Shown: in pieces, positions 15,770 through 24,497 of the stretch
Layout: each line of letters opens with the position of its first letter
Position numbering within the stretch: the stretch's first letter is position 1
Assembly (NCBI GenBank): GCA_022563595.1
Contig: JADFNB010000025.1
Coordinates: 1 to 43,386, forward strand
Source: Gemmatimonadota bacterium
GTDB lineage: Bacteria; Gemmatimonadota; Gemmatimonadetes; Gemmatimonadales; GWC2-71-9
Reading direction: 5' to 3'
DNA length: 43,386 nt
Translations under genes and position numbers: made by a program
Notes under the pieces: generated by a model
The model's database searches: none
What the model saw: the letters and a program-made list of their open reading frames with translations, nothing else
What the model was told of the DNA's origin: nothing

Positions 15770-17446
15770 TCACCGTCCCGACAGGATAAACATGCGACCC
15801 GATCGCGCTCCGTTGATCGCGCTCCACGCGGAGGTCAGAAGCACGTCGCCGTATCCATCACCGTCAACGTCACCCATCCCGGTCGCGTCAAAACCGAACG
15901 TCTCGCCCATGACCTGCCCGGTCCAGACACGCAGCAACGAGAAGTCTCTCCCGGAGTATAGGTAGACTTTCCCGCCGGACGGTGCGGCCCCACGATGTTG
16001 CCACGCACCGATCACCAGGTCTGCGTGGCCATCACCATCCACGTCCCCTGCATCGGCCGCGCCGATGCCAAACCCGTCACCGCGCGCCTCTCCTGATAGG
16101 ACGGTCATCCGCGATCCGTCTGCGCCGGAGTGGATATACACGCGCCCAGCACCCGGTCCGTTGGCGTTGGCGCTCCAATCGGACGCGTAGATGTCCGGCA
16201 TCCCGTCGCCGTTCACGTCACCCAGCACGGATACGAACATCCCGCCTAATTGGGCTCCGCTGTCGTCCGCCTCGATAACGAACGCCGGCTCCGAATTGAG
16301 GCCGCGGTATACGTACGTGCGCCCGCCTTGATTGGGTCCTGCATTTGGTGCTCCGACAACAAGCCATGGTTCGCCATTCCATACCATCCCACCCACAGCT
16401 GAGCCGAATCGATCACCCGCTCGCTCGCCGGTAAGCGTCAGCAGGAGACTCCCGTCCTTCCCCGAATGGAGATAGGAACGGCCGGCATCCCGTCCATTGG
16501 CATCGTTCAGCGGTGCGCCTATCAGCACATCGTCGTGACCATCGCCGTTTGCGTCACCGATCTCCGACACCTTGCGCCCGTGCTGCTCGCCGGGTTGCTC
16601 GGCGGCGAGTTCGAACAAGATGCTTCCGTCACGGCCGGAGTAGACAAACGAACGATCCCCTCCCGGCGCCCCCGCAACAACATCCGGTACCCCGTCCGCG
16701 TTGACGTCGCCGGCCGCATCGAGGCCGAGTCCGAGACTCCATCCCGCTTGCCCCGACACGCTCCACAGTTCCTCGCCGGTACGCGTCGAGAAGACATAGA
16801 CCTTCCCGGCGCCCCGACCACTTCCCGAGAACGACGGCGCCGACGTCACAACGTCGTTTATGCCGTCACCGTCAACATCACCGATGTTCTTCGCGATCCA
16901 GCCGAACTGGTCGCCCTGTGTCTCACCGCGCCACTCCTGCAGAACTACGGCGTCCTCGACGAAGGGATCGGCGTATTCCGCATCGGTGGGAAAGAGCGCG
17001 CGATACCGGATGTCGTCGCGCAACGTCTCGGCGTCACTATCGAACGCGATGTTCGTCATGTTGAGACTACCGGTTGCGAGCGATTTCTCCAACCACTCGA
17101 ACGCCTTGTCCTTATCGCCCATCAACGCGTACGCCATGCCGGCATTGTACATCGCACGTGCCGCGGTCTGCTGATACGCCGTTGCCTTCAGGTGGGCCGT
17201 CAACGCAGACTCCAAATCACCCGCGGAGTGCCTCGCGACGCCCAACGAAAACCAGGCCTGCGGGTTGTCGGGTTCGCGTTCTACAATTGCCTGTAGGATC
17301 TCGGCTGCTTCGGTGAACTTCTGTTGTCGGATGAGTTGCCGGGCTGTTTGAACGGTCGGCGGTGACGCGGATTGCCCCAGAAGTGTGCTCGGGATGGTCA
17401 GCAACGTCGCTATCGTCAAAGGTCTCAAGAACTTAACAGTTATCAT
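15770..17446 (-). CDS. Exported TPR + FG-GAP (integrin-alpha-like) repeat protein
   Basis: 558 residues. A signal peptide (FLRPLTIATLLTIPSTLLGQ) is followed by about three TPR units (for example AAEILQAIVEREPDNPQAWF, then DLESALTAHLKATAY and GDKDKAFEWLEKSL). After residue ~190 there are six or seven FG-GAP blades with calcium-loop motifs such as IGDVDGDGINDVV, DVNADGVPDVV, DANGDGHDDVL and GDVDGDGYGDVL, expected to form one Ca2+-binding propeller. It is an extracytoplasmic binding or structural protein; the ligand is unknown. ATG 17446 is chosen because GGAGG precedes it by six bases; the upstream start at 17485 has none. It ends ...MFILSGR, a normal blade end, so it seems complete. Confidence 0.85.
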   Translation of the reverse strand: MITVKFLRPLTIATLLTIPSTLLGQSASPPTVQTARQLIRQQKFTEAAEILQAIVEREPDNPQAWFSLGVARHSAGDLESALTAHLKATAYQQTAARAMYNAGMAYALMGDKDKAFEWLEKSLATGSLNMTNIAFDSDAETLRDDIRYRALFPTDAEYADPFVEDAVVLQEWRGETQGDQFGWIAKNIGDVDGDGINDVVTSAPSFSGSGRGAGKVYVFSTRTGEELWSVSGQAGWSLGLGLDAAGDVNADGVPDVVAGAPGGDRSFVYSGRDGSILFELAAEQPGEQHGRKVSEIGDANGDGHDDVLIGAPLNDANGRDAGRSYLHSGKDGSLLLTLTGERAGDRFGSAVGGMVWNGEPWLVVGAPNAGPNQGGRTYVYRGLNSEPAFVIEADDSGAQLGGMFVSVLGDVNGDGMPDIYASDWSANANGPGAGRVYIHSGADGSRMTVLSGEARGDGFGIGAADAGDVDGDGHADLVIGAWQHRGAAPSGGKVYLYSGRDFSLLRVWTGQVMGETFGFDATGMGDVDGDGYGDVLLTSAWSAINGARSGRMFILSGR

Positions 17447-17642
17447 CGTCGGCCTCCGCCTACCGGGGAATGCGGCTTGATACACGGTGTTGCGGGGAAG
17501 GTTCGAGGGACGGTTGCAGATGGGTGAATCAGGATAGCAGATTTTTCAGAGGTGAACCCTCGTCCCGTCCCGCCGATTGCCACTCATCACGATGAGCTTC
17601 GCGAGACTGCGAGGCCGTGCGACTGCGCGACCGCCCACTCGA

Positions 17643-17680
17643 GCGATAGTTGGGAGGGAGCGATTCAAATTCCTACTGGG
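17643..17680 (+). mobile_element. IS91-type 3' terminal fragment, copy R4 (38 bp)
   Basis: GCGATA-TTGGGAGGGAGCGATT, then CAAATTCCTACTGGG: 38 bases matching copy R1 (2861-2898) with one mismatch. It is the shortest copy, keeping only the extreme 3' end, and lies in the gap between the FG-GAP gene and the histidine kinase gene. Confidence 0.65.
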
Positions 17681-17749
17681 ACCGGATCCGTTCGAGTCGG
17701 ACATCCTCCAGACCCGAATGAAACTCATCTGAGCCTGTGTTAGAGCTTT

Positions 17750-17766
17750 GTCAGAGAATCTCTGAC
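17750..17766. promoter_or_regulatory. Perfect palindrome upstream of the two-component operon
   Basis: GTCAGAGA-A-TCTCTGAC is an 8-bp perfect inverted repeat with a 1-base centre, about 50 bases upstream of the histidine kinase start. Its position fits an operator. No T-run follows, so it is less likely to be a terminator. A dimeric regulator is implied; OmpR-type regulators usually prefer direct repeats, so it may bind another protein. Confidence 0.4.
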
Positions 17767-17817
17767 CGATTGCGTGCTAACCAGCTTGCAGATATCCTAG
17801 TGTAGTGTCACCGAAGT

Positions 17818-19524
17818 ATGGTGGCTATCGTTCGTGCAGACATTTGCGCGCACATCAGTAGAACAGAGGCAAGTGACCCATTGAGTACCCGAGAACGCTT
17901 TTCCAAAGCCCTGGCCGTCAGCCTGCTCGGCCTGACCGTTTTGGTCGTTGGCGCCCTGGCTTATCAGGCCATCGACGCGGCACGTTCCCACCGGACAACC
18001 GCAGAGAACGTCCTAAAGGATTATGCAACACTGGCGGCCGAACAGTTTGCTCAACGATTTGCACAGGTGCTTTCTTATCGAATTGCCAACCCGCTGCTTT
18101 ACAGCCTTTACCTGGCCGACGCAGATGATGTCGACGCTGAGTTGATAGCCCCGGCGTTCCTCCCCGATTACAGGCCGGAACGCGCCGGACCCATTCCGGA
18201 CGAAGCACTGGCCATCGCCGCGTACAGTTTCCGTCTGGATCTCGCTACTTCCGAGATCACTGTGGCGGGCGCAGACGTCCCGCCTGAGACCCGAGAATGG
18301 TTGGCTGACACACTTACACACAGAATAGGCTCGCTCGACAAGACGGACTGGCAGATCGGGGCCGTCTTTTCCGCCCGGACCGGCATCCCTGACTTCGGCC
18401 TTTACCGGGTACGCACCGACGGTGACGAAAATCCGATAGTCGCCTACGGCGTAGGCGGCCCCAGTAGCTCACTGGAACCACTTTTCGCCCTTGCCGGCTC
18501 ATACGGGCCCTTGCTTCCGTCCTCCCTGACGGGAGAAGCCGAGGAAGAACGCTTCGTTGGGATACTGGTTGGGGGTGCCCTCGGCGACACGCTCTACATG
18601 AGTGACCTGCTGGGAACGGCGCCGACAGGGCCCTATGCCCTCGCCGGCGGTTTTCGGATGGACGAAGCATTGGGATCGCTGCTGATCGGCGCGGCGCTGG
18701 TAAATGACGCAGCCGAAACATTGATCATCGGCGGGCTACCTGCTTCGAGAGTTCCGCTGCTGATAGGGTTGTTGTTGCTAACGGTCTGCCTGGTGGGCGC
18801 GGCCTTCATAGTACTAAATCGGGAGTACGAGTTGGCACGGTTACGAGCCGACTTCGTCTCTGGCGTCTCTCACGAGTTGCGAACTCCGCTGGCCCAGATT
18901 CGCATGTTTGCCGAAACATTATTGCTGGGAAGAGTGAGGACAGAAACAGAAGCACAGCGGTCCCTCAACATCATCGACCAGGAAGCTCGTCGCCTGACAC
19001 ACCTGGTGGAGAACCTGCTCTATTTCTCGCGCTCCGAAAAAGGCGTGGCCAACATTGCGCCCGAACCGACGGACCTGGAGGCATTGATTCGCGAGACCAC
19101 CGAAGGATTTTCGCCGTTGGCGCGATTAAAATCGGTCACGATAGAAACGGTGGTTGAAGAAAAGGTCATCGCCCATATCGACCGAAGCGCCATGCAGCAG
19201 ATGTTGCTTAACCTGTTGGATAACGCCACCAAATACGGGCCCGAGGGTCAAACCGTAACGATCGGAATCAAGCGGGAGGCAGCGAACGCAATAATTTGGG
19301 TGCGCGACGAAGGCCCGGGAATCGCTCCCCAGGATCGCGAACAGATCTGGGAGAGGTTTTGGAGACGGGACGAGGATCGCAAGGCCGGAATCACCGGAAC
19401 GGGAATCGGGTTGTCCGTCGTGCGAGAACTGGCGCTCATGCATGGCGGCGACGCCTGGGTGGAGGCGGCGTCAAGCGGAGCCAAGTTCGTGATCTCCGTT
19501 CCAGCCGCGAAAATACCGGCATGA
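17818..19524 (+). CDS. Membrane-bound sensor histidine kinase
   Basis: 568 residues. There are two membrane spans, at about 30-50 (ALAVSLLGLTVLVVGALAYQ) and 315-340 (VPLLIGLLLLTVCLVGAAFI). They bracket a ~260-residue extracytoplasmic sensor region of no recognised family. The cytoplasmic HisKA domain has the phospho-acceptor H352 (SGVSHELRTPLAQIRM). The ATPase domain has LLNLLDNATKYGP (N box), DEGPGIAP (G1), IWERFWR (F box) and GTGIGLSVV (G2), so it is complete. No HAMP domain is evident. ATG 17818 lacks a clear ribosome binding site; TTG 17881 (MSTRERFSKAL) is an alternative. It overlaps the response regulator by 4 bases and must be its partner. Confidence 0.9.
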   Translation: MVAIVRADICAHISRTEASDPLSTRERFSKALAVSLLGLTVLVVGALAYQAIDAARSHRTTAENVLKDYATLAAEQFAQRFAQVLSYRIANPLLYSLYLADADDVDAELIAPAFLPDYRPERAGPIPDEALAIAAYSFRLDLATSEITVAGADVPPETREWLADTLTHRIGSLDKTDWQIGAVFSARTGIPDFGLYRVRTDGDENPIVAYGVGGPSSSLEPLFALAGSYGPLLPSSLTGEAEEERFVGILVGGALGDTLYMSDLLGTAPTGPYALAGGFRMDEALGSLLIGAALVNDAAETLIIGGLPASRVPLLIGLLLLTVCLVGAAFIVLNREYELARLRADFVSGVSHELRTPLAQIRMFAETLLLGRVRTETEAQRSLNIIDQEARRLTHLVENLLYFSRSEKGVANIAPEPTDLEALIRETTEGFSPLARLKSVTIETVVEEKVIAHIDRSAMQQMLLNLLDNATKYGPEGQTVTIGIKREAANAIIWVRDEGPGIAPQDREQIWERFWRRDEDRKAGITGTGIGLSVVRELALMHGGDAWVEAASSGAKFVISVPAAKIPA

Positions 19525-20210
19525 CCATGATCCTGGTAGTGGAAGACAACAAGGACCTGGCGTTCGGATTGCGCAACAATCTCGAAATCGAGGGCTACGA
19601 AGTCGCGGTAGCGGAAGACGGAGAAGCGGGAGTCCGAGCGGCCAACTTGCTCACCCCGGACCTGGTTATTCTGGATCTCATGATCCCGAAGATGGACGGA
19701 TTCAGGGTGCTACATTCGCTGAGACACAACGGGTTTGAAAAGCCCGTCCTAATCCTGACCGCGAGGGGAGCGGAGTCCGACAAGGTCCGGGGACTGCGAT
19801 TGGGCGCCGACGACTACGTAACCAAACCGTTTGGAGTTCTCGAGTTGCTGGCACGAGTCGAGGCGTTGTTGCGACGCAGCCAACACACAGACGAGGCTCA
19901 GGCAAAACTGCCTCCCATCGTATTCGGTGACATCAACATCGACCAGGCTTCGCGCACCGTCACGCGAAATAGCGAACCCGTATCGCTCACTCCCAAGGAG
20001 TATGAGTTGTTGTTGGCGCTGCTCAAAAAGGAGGGAGCCGTTGCAAGTCGGATGGAATTGATGAAGGAGGTCTGGGGATATCACGCCGCCGTGCTGAGCA
20101 GGACCGTCGACACCCACATAGCGGAGTTACGAAAGAAGTTAGAACCGGATCACACTCCACCAGAACATATACTTACTATTAGAAAAGTCGGATATCGTCT
20201 CAAGGTCTGA
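19521..20210 (+). CDS. OmpR/PhoB-family response regulator
   Basis: 229 residues starting at the ATG that overlaps the kinase stop (ATGA). The receiver domain (1-120) carries the acidic pocket (E8-D9), phospho-acceptor D52 in VILDLMIPKMDG, the conserved Thr in ILTARG and Lys in YVTKPFG. The C-terminal winged helix (140-229) has LTPKEYELLLALLKKEGAV, recognition helix residues SRTVDTHIAELRKKLE and the wing IRKVGYRLKV. It should bind DNA after phosphorylation by the adjacent kinase. Its targets are unknown, but the direct repeat at 30551-30569 has the right geometry for this class. Confidence 0.93.
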   Translation: MTMILVVEDNKDLAFGLRNNLEIEGYEVAVAEDGEAGVRAANLLTPDLVILDLMIPKMDGFRVLHSLRHNGFEKPVLILTARGAESDKVRGLRLGADDYVTKPFGVLELLARVEALLRRSQHTDEAQAKLPPIVFGDINIDQASRTVTRNSEPVSLTPKEYELLLALLKKEGAVASRMELMKEVWGYHAAVLSRTVDTHIAELRKKLEPDHTPPEHILTIRKVGYRLKV

Positions 20211-20233
20211 AGGTCTGAAGGTCTGAAGGTCTG
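20202..20233 (+). repeat. Four tandem copies of the octamer AAGGTCTG
   Basis: AAGGTCTG repeats four times without a break from 20202 to 20233, then continues ATGG. The response-regulator stop codon (TGA, 20208-20210) spans the junction of copies one and two. Changes in the number of later copies would not alter the protein; slippage in the first would. Confidence 0.8.
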
Positions 20234-20389
20234 ATGGTTCGTAATATGTCGGGATCACCACACACCGTTTCACCCTTCCCGGTAACTGATTGCGCCGTCA
20301 AGTTGTCGGATGCCCGTAGTTAGGCCGATCCTTGGTCTTCGGCGCAAGCATCCGCGCTGGGGGCCGAAGGAGCCAGCGTCGGAGGTGGA

Positions 20390-21370
20390 CTAATTACTTC
20401 TCAGACGTTCCAATATCGTAACGGCGTTCGAGTTCTCAGGATTTAGTTCCAGTGATTTTTCGTAGCTCGTGATCGCAAGCTCCGTGTCACCGTTGTTCAT
20501 ATAGCCCTCGCCGAGGCTATCGAAGGCATTAGCGGAATTGGGGTGCAGCTCTGTGTTGATTTTGAAGATCTCGATTGCTTCCAGAGTTTTGGATGCACCC
20601 ATCAGGCGATAACCCATGGCGTTGAGGCCATTGTCGCTCAGAAGTTCGGGCGGGAAGCGGGTCAAGGCATTTTTGTAGCTCGCCCTGCCGGCCTCCGGCC
20701 CCTCCAGAGTCATGGCGGCCTCGATGGAGACCAGGGCGAATGCGCTTTGCACTCTTGGATTGTCGGGAAAGAATTCCAGATTGAGGGACATCACGTTCCG
20801 CGCATCGGCGAAATTGCCGGCAGCTGCCATTTCATTCGCCAGGTTCCTGAGTAGAAACCAACGGAAATCGTGGGTGTGGGATCCGAAGTACGTCGTTCGC
20901 AGCTGGCGATAGCTGGTTTCAAGTGCGTCGACACCGCCGTTTTGATATGCGAAACGAAGCGAATCCCGCGTCATGATCGGCCGCGACTGACCGCGGTGGC
21001 ACGTTTCGCAACCAACCTGGATTTCGGGTTCGCGTCTACTCGGAAGGTCGGCAAGGTACTCGTTGTTGATGTGATTCAGCATTCGGAGCATGACGCGAGC
21101 TTTTCGTTTGGTTGCTTTCTCGTCCGAGGGGAAGTCGAACTGCGATAACGGTTGGTTTGCCTCTCCGACGTGGCAGTACTGACAACGGACCCCGAGTGCG
21201 CTGGCGAATCCACGCATGGTGCCGATCAATTGTCGGAAGGTGATGTCTTCCGGGAGGACCTGAAGGTTTTCAAAGGAGTCTGGAGGGAATTGGGCCTCCA
21301 GTGGGGTGGCAAATGCTGGTATGATCAACAATGCGGTGAGCGTTAGAATCAGTTTGGCGCGGCGCGGCAT
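20390..21370 (-). CDS. Reaction-centre-type c-type cytochrome with C-terminal TPRs
   Basis: 326 residues. A signal peptide (LILTLTALLIIPAFATPLEA) exports it to the periplasm, where heme c is attached. Two CxxCH sites are visible, C63QYCH67 and C121ETCH125. The region between, with LPEDITFRQLIGTMRGFASA and a late methionine-rich helix (RVMLRMLNHINNEY), resembles one unit of the photosynthetic reaction-centre cytochrome family (PF02276-like), which also occurs in non-phototrophs. Residues ~155-326 form TPR helices (AFDSLGEGYMNNGDTELAIT, then SYEKSLELNPEN). It is likely an electron-transfer or scaffolding protein. ATG 21370 begins the signal peptide; the longer frame to 21409 adds nothing family-like. 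Confidence 0.8.
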   Translation of the reverse strand: MPRRAKLILTLTALLIIPAFATPLEAQFPPDSFENLQVLPEDITFRQLIGTMRGFASALGVRCQYCHVGEANQPLSQFDFPSDEKATKRKARVMLRMLNHINNEYLADLPSRREPEIQVGCETCHRGQSRPIMTRDSLRFAYQNGGVDALETSYRQLRTTYFGSHTHDFRWFLLRNLANEMAAAGNFADARNVMSLNLEFFPDNPRVQSAFALVSIEAAMTLEGPEAGRASYKNALTRFPPELLSDNGLNAMGYRLMGASKTLEAIEIFKINTELHPNSANAFDSLGEGYMNNGDTELAITSYEKSLELNPENSNAVTILERLRSN

Positions 21371-21572
21371 GGAATTCTCCACATTTAGTGGGGAACCGAA
21401 AGATTGCAACTACTGTCCGCGATTAGGTTGGGAATGCGTGTGTGTTTTGTCAGGAAATTGTTAAGATGGGAGGGGAGGCACCCGCACTTTCTTCGCCATT
21501 CCAACCATTAGCCTGCCCATCGTATCTAACTCCTCAGACTCGATTTCCCAGCTAGAGCCCGTGGAGGCCAGA

Positions 21573-23015
21573 ATGCAACTTTGGCGAATCGCTCAAGCAG
21601 TTACCATCGGTGCGCTCTACGCGGTGGAGCTGGGGGCCCAAAGCGCCGCTTTCGAAACACCCCACATAGCGCACAGACGCTACGACGGAGCGATTACAAC
21701 TGCACGAGCGGTAGCTGAGCGCCTCGTGTGGGAGGCTGACCTACCGGGATTGGCTATAGCGGTCGCTATCCGGGGAGACCTTGTCTGGTCCGAGGGCTTC
21801 GGGTACGCGGACTTAGAGCATCGGGTGCCGGTGACGCCGCTCACCAAATTCCGCATCGGCAGCGTCAGCAAGCCGCTCACTGCAGCCGCGCTGATGACCC
21901 TGGTTGAGGCGGGCCGCCTCGATCTGGACGCTCCCATTCGGCGCTACGTGCGGCAATTTCCCGACAAGGGCGAGCCGATCACGGCGCGACAACTCGCTGG
22001 TCACCTGGCCGGGATTCGTCACTACAACGAGGGCGAAGGCATCAACTACCACGCCTACACCGATGTGCTGCAGGCCCTAGAAATCTTTGCCGCCGACTCG
22101 CTCTTGCACCCTCCCGACACGAAGTACCGTTACTCCTCATACGGATACAACCTGCTGAGCGCCGTCATCCAGGCCGCAGCGGGGGAAGACTTTCTCAGGT
22201 ACATCGAACGCGCCGTCCTGCAGCCGCTCGGCATGCGGCACACGATTGCAGATCACACCGACTCGATCATCCCGCATCGGACGGCCTTCTACCGGCGGGA
22301 TGGCCAGGTCCTGAACGCGCAGTTCACGGACAACAGCTACAAGTGGGCCGGTGGCGGGTTTCTGTCGACCGCCGAGGACTTGGTACGCTTTGGATCAGCG
22401 CTGCTGGACGGTGGCTTCTTACAGGCCGAGAGCGTTGAACTGCTTTTCACGTCCCAGCACACGATGGCGGGCGAGGCTACTGGTTACGGCATGGGGTGGC
22501 GGCCGCGCGAAGACTGGCACGGGCGGCGGGTTGTGCACCACGGCGGCAGTTCCAAAGGCGGTCGCGCCTTCCTCTCGCTGTACCCGGAGCAGCACCTCGT
22601 GATTGCGATGCTCGCCAATATCAATCCGGCGCCGCTGTTCGAACAGGAAGCACAGACGCTCGCCCACTTCTTCCTGGAGCATCCAGCGGACACGCTTCTG
22701 GTCACGGCACCACCAAGGATTCGAGGTACGTACGAGTTCACCACGGTCCTGCGGGACGATTCCCTTACCGGTAGGTTCGAGTTGTCCGGCTCGGCCCGGC
22801 GACCCGGTTGGATGCAGTGGCAGGACGCCGCACCCATCTCGCTCGTCGCCGTAGACACTCTGCATGCCGGTGAAACGCGGTTTGTCGGTGCCGGTGCCCA
22901 GGGATTGCTCAATGTGTGGCTATCCTTCACCGACGGGCGGTTCCAGGGGAGATGGGACTGGCTTGGTCGTACATCTGACATACGCGGCAGCCGTTCGAGG
23001 CACCCGAGCAACTGA
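21573..23015 (+). CDS. Exported serine hydrolase, class C beta-lactamase fold (second copy)
   Basis: 480 residues starting at ATG 21573, with GGAGG five bases upstream. A short signal peptide ends near ELGAQSAAF. Active-site motifs: S97-x-x-K100 (GSVSKPLTAAAL), Y187-S-S189 (RYSSYGYNLL) and H323-G-G325 (VHHGGSSKGG). The middle motif has Ser instead of the commoner Asn, which is seen in esterase/peptidase-like members of the family. A ~90-residue beta-rich C-terminal extension follows. It is only distantly related to the hydrolase at 4.4 kb. It is divergent from the cytochrome gene across a ~200-base promoter region. Confidence 0.85.
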   Translation: MQLWRIAQAVTIGALYAVELGAQSAAFETPHIAHRRYDGAITTARAVAERLVWEADLPGLAIAVAIRGDLVWSEGFGYADLEHRVPVTPLTKFRIGSVSKPLTAAALMTLVEAGRLDLDAPIRRYVRQFPDKGEPITARQLAGHLAGIRHYNEGEGINYHAYTDVLQALEIFAADSLLHPPDTKYRYSSYGYNLLSAVIQAAAGEDFLRYIERAVLQPLGMRHTIADHTDSIIPHRTAFYRRDGQVLNAQFTDNSYKWAGGGFLSTAEDLVRFGSALLDGGFLQAESVELLFTSQHTMAGEATGYGMGWRPREDWHGRRVVHHGGSSKGGRAFLSLYPEQHLVIAMLANINPAPLFEQEAQTLAHFFLEHPADTLLVTAPPRIRGTYEFTTVLRDDSLTGRFELSGSARRPGWMQWQDAAPISLVAVDTLHAGETRFVGAGAQGLLNVWLSFTDGRFQGRWDWLGRTSDIRGSRSRHPSN

Positions 23016-23130
23016 CTGTCGGCGCTCAGTATCAACTTTGAAGTTGCCGCGGCGGCAAGCGAGATACGCCGAGAAGTGTCGGCCTTGGGCACCGCATCGA
23101 TACACAAGAAGTCTTGAGGATCCGGGCGCA

Positions 23131-24378
23131 CTAGACGGCACGGTCGACCCACCGCCACAGCAGAAGAGTCGCCACCAAGGACAGCCCGCCCCCGAAGAGG
23201 AACGGCGCGGCGGGCCCGAACCCGGACCACGCGCCCACGCCCTGCCACAGAACACCGGCGATGACGCTCGCCGGAAGCACGGTCAGCCCGATCACGCCGT
23301 GGTAGGCTCCGTAGGCGGAGCCTCGGCGCTCAGGCTCCGGAACCAGGTCCGCGACGTAGGCCTTGGCGACGCCGGCGGTGAGGGCGTAGTACGCGCCGTA
23401 GAGGGCGTAGAGCACGGCAAACTGCCAGACACGATCGGCCCATGCGAAGCCGAGGTAGACCAGGGCGTAGAGCAGCCACCCGGCGACGATCACCCGGCGG
23501 CGGTCGATCCGGTCCGACAGGGCGCCCGCCGGCCCCGAGAGCAGCGTGTACACGAGGTTGAATCCTACCAGCAGCCACAGAATGGCCACCACGGTCGCCC
23601 CACCGCTCTGGGCGCGCAGGATCAGAAAGGCGTCGGTGCTGTTGCCCAGCGTGAAGAGGGCCATGACCACGAGGAACCGCTTGAAGCGCGGATCGACCCC
23701 CTGGAAGCTCAAGCGCGGGAGCGTAGCGGGCCGGCTCGTGACCACCTCCTTGACGCCCACCGCGACCACCAGGGTCGCCAGGCCGGCCGGAACGAGGGCC
23801 CACGTCACGATGGTGCGGAAGGTGCTCGCATCGAGAGCGACGCCGCCCCCCTGTAACTTCCACACGAACCCGATCGCGAGCAGCAGCCCGAGGAAAGCGC
23901 CGGCGCTGTCGGCGGCCCTGTGGATGCCGAAGCTCACGCCGCGCTGGCGGGGCTCGACCGAGTCGGCGATCAGCGCGTCCCGCGGCGCCGTTCGGATGCC
24001 CTTGCCAATGCGATCCAGAAAGCGGTAGAGCAGCACCACGGGCCAGGTGCGGGCAACGAGCAGGAGGGGCATCGCGAGCGCCGCCACGCCGTAGCCCCCG
24101 ACGGTGAGCCCCTTCCGGCGCCCGAGCCGGTCGGACAGCCAGCCCGAGTAGATCTTCGTCAGGCTGGCGGTGGTCTCCGCGATCCCCTCGATCAGGCCGA
24201 TGACCGCGATCCGCACGCTGAGCACGTTGGCCAGAAAGAGCGGCAGCAGGTGCACCAGCATCTCGCTCGAGATGTCCCGAAAGAAGCTCGTGAGCGAGAG
24301 AATCCAGACGTTGCGGGGCAGCGAGCGAGCCTTGGACGTGGTCGGCCTTCCTCTCCTAATCCTGGAAAATCCTGTCAC
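23131..24378 (-). CDS. Major facilitator superfamily transporter
   Basis: A twelve-span MFS permease. SGWLSDRLGRRKGLTVGGYG is the loop 2-3 signature (GxLsDRxGRRk). FLDRIGKGIRTAPRDALIAD, with GIHRAADSAGAFLGLLLA, is a pattern seen in a subgroup often annotated only as 'MFS transporter'; the substrate is unknown. The start is uncertain: GTG 24378 gives MTGFSRIRRGRPTTSKARSL; the open frame reaches 24453. AGGAGAGGA lies seven bases before an ACG (24339 region), close to where the family usually begins. The 5' end faces, and nearly overlaps, the divergent peptide transporter. Confidence 0.85.
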   Translation of the reverse strand: MTGFSRIRRGRPTTSKARSLPRNVWILSLTSFFRDISSEMLVHLLPLFLANVLSVRIAVIGLIEGIAETTASLTKIYSGWLSDRLGRRKGLTVGGYGVAALAMPLLLVARTWPVVLLYRFLDRIGKGIRTAPRDALIADSVEPRQRGVSFGIHRAADSAGAFLGLLLAIGFVWKLQGGGVALDASTFRTIVTWALVPAGLATLVVAVGVKEVVTSRPATLPRLSFQGVDPRFKRFLVVMALFTLGNSTDAFLILRAQSGGATVVAILWLLVGFNLVYTLLSGPAGALSDRIDRRRVIVAGWLLYALVYLGFAWADRVWQFAVLYALYGAYYALTAGVAKAYVADLVPEPERRGSAYGAYHGVIGLTVLPASVIAGVLWQGVGAWSGFGPAAPFLFGGGLSLVATLLLWRWVDRAV

Positions 24379-24497
24379 GTGGCGGGAGCAATCAACGTAT
24401 ACCCCCTTGCGACGGGCGAGAAGAACCCCGAGATAGAGTGGTCGTACTGGCATTGCATGGAGACATCGAGCCGGCGAACCACAACCCTGGAGAGATT

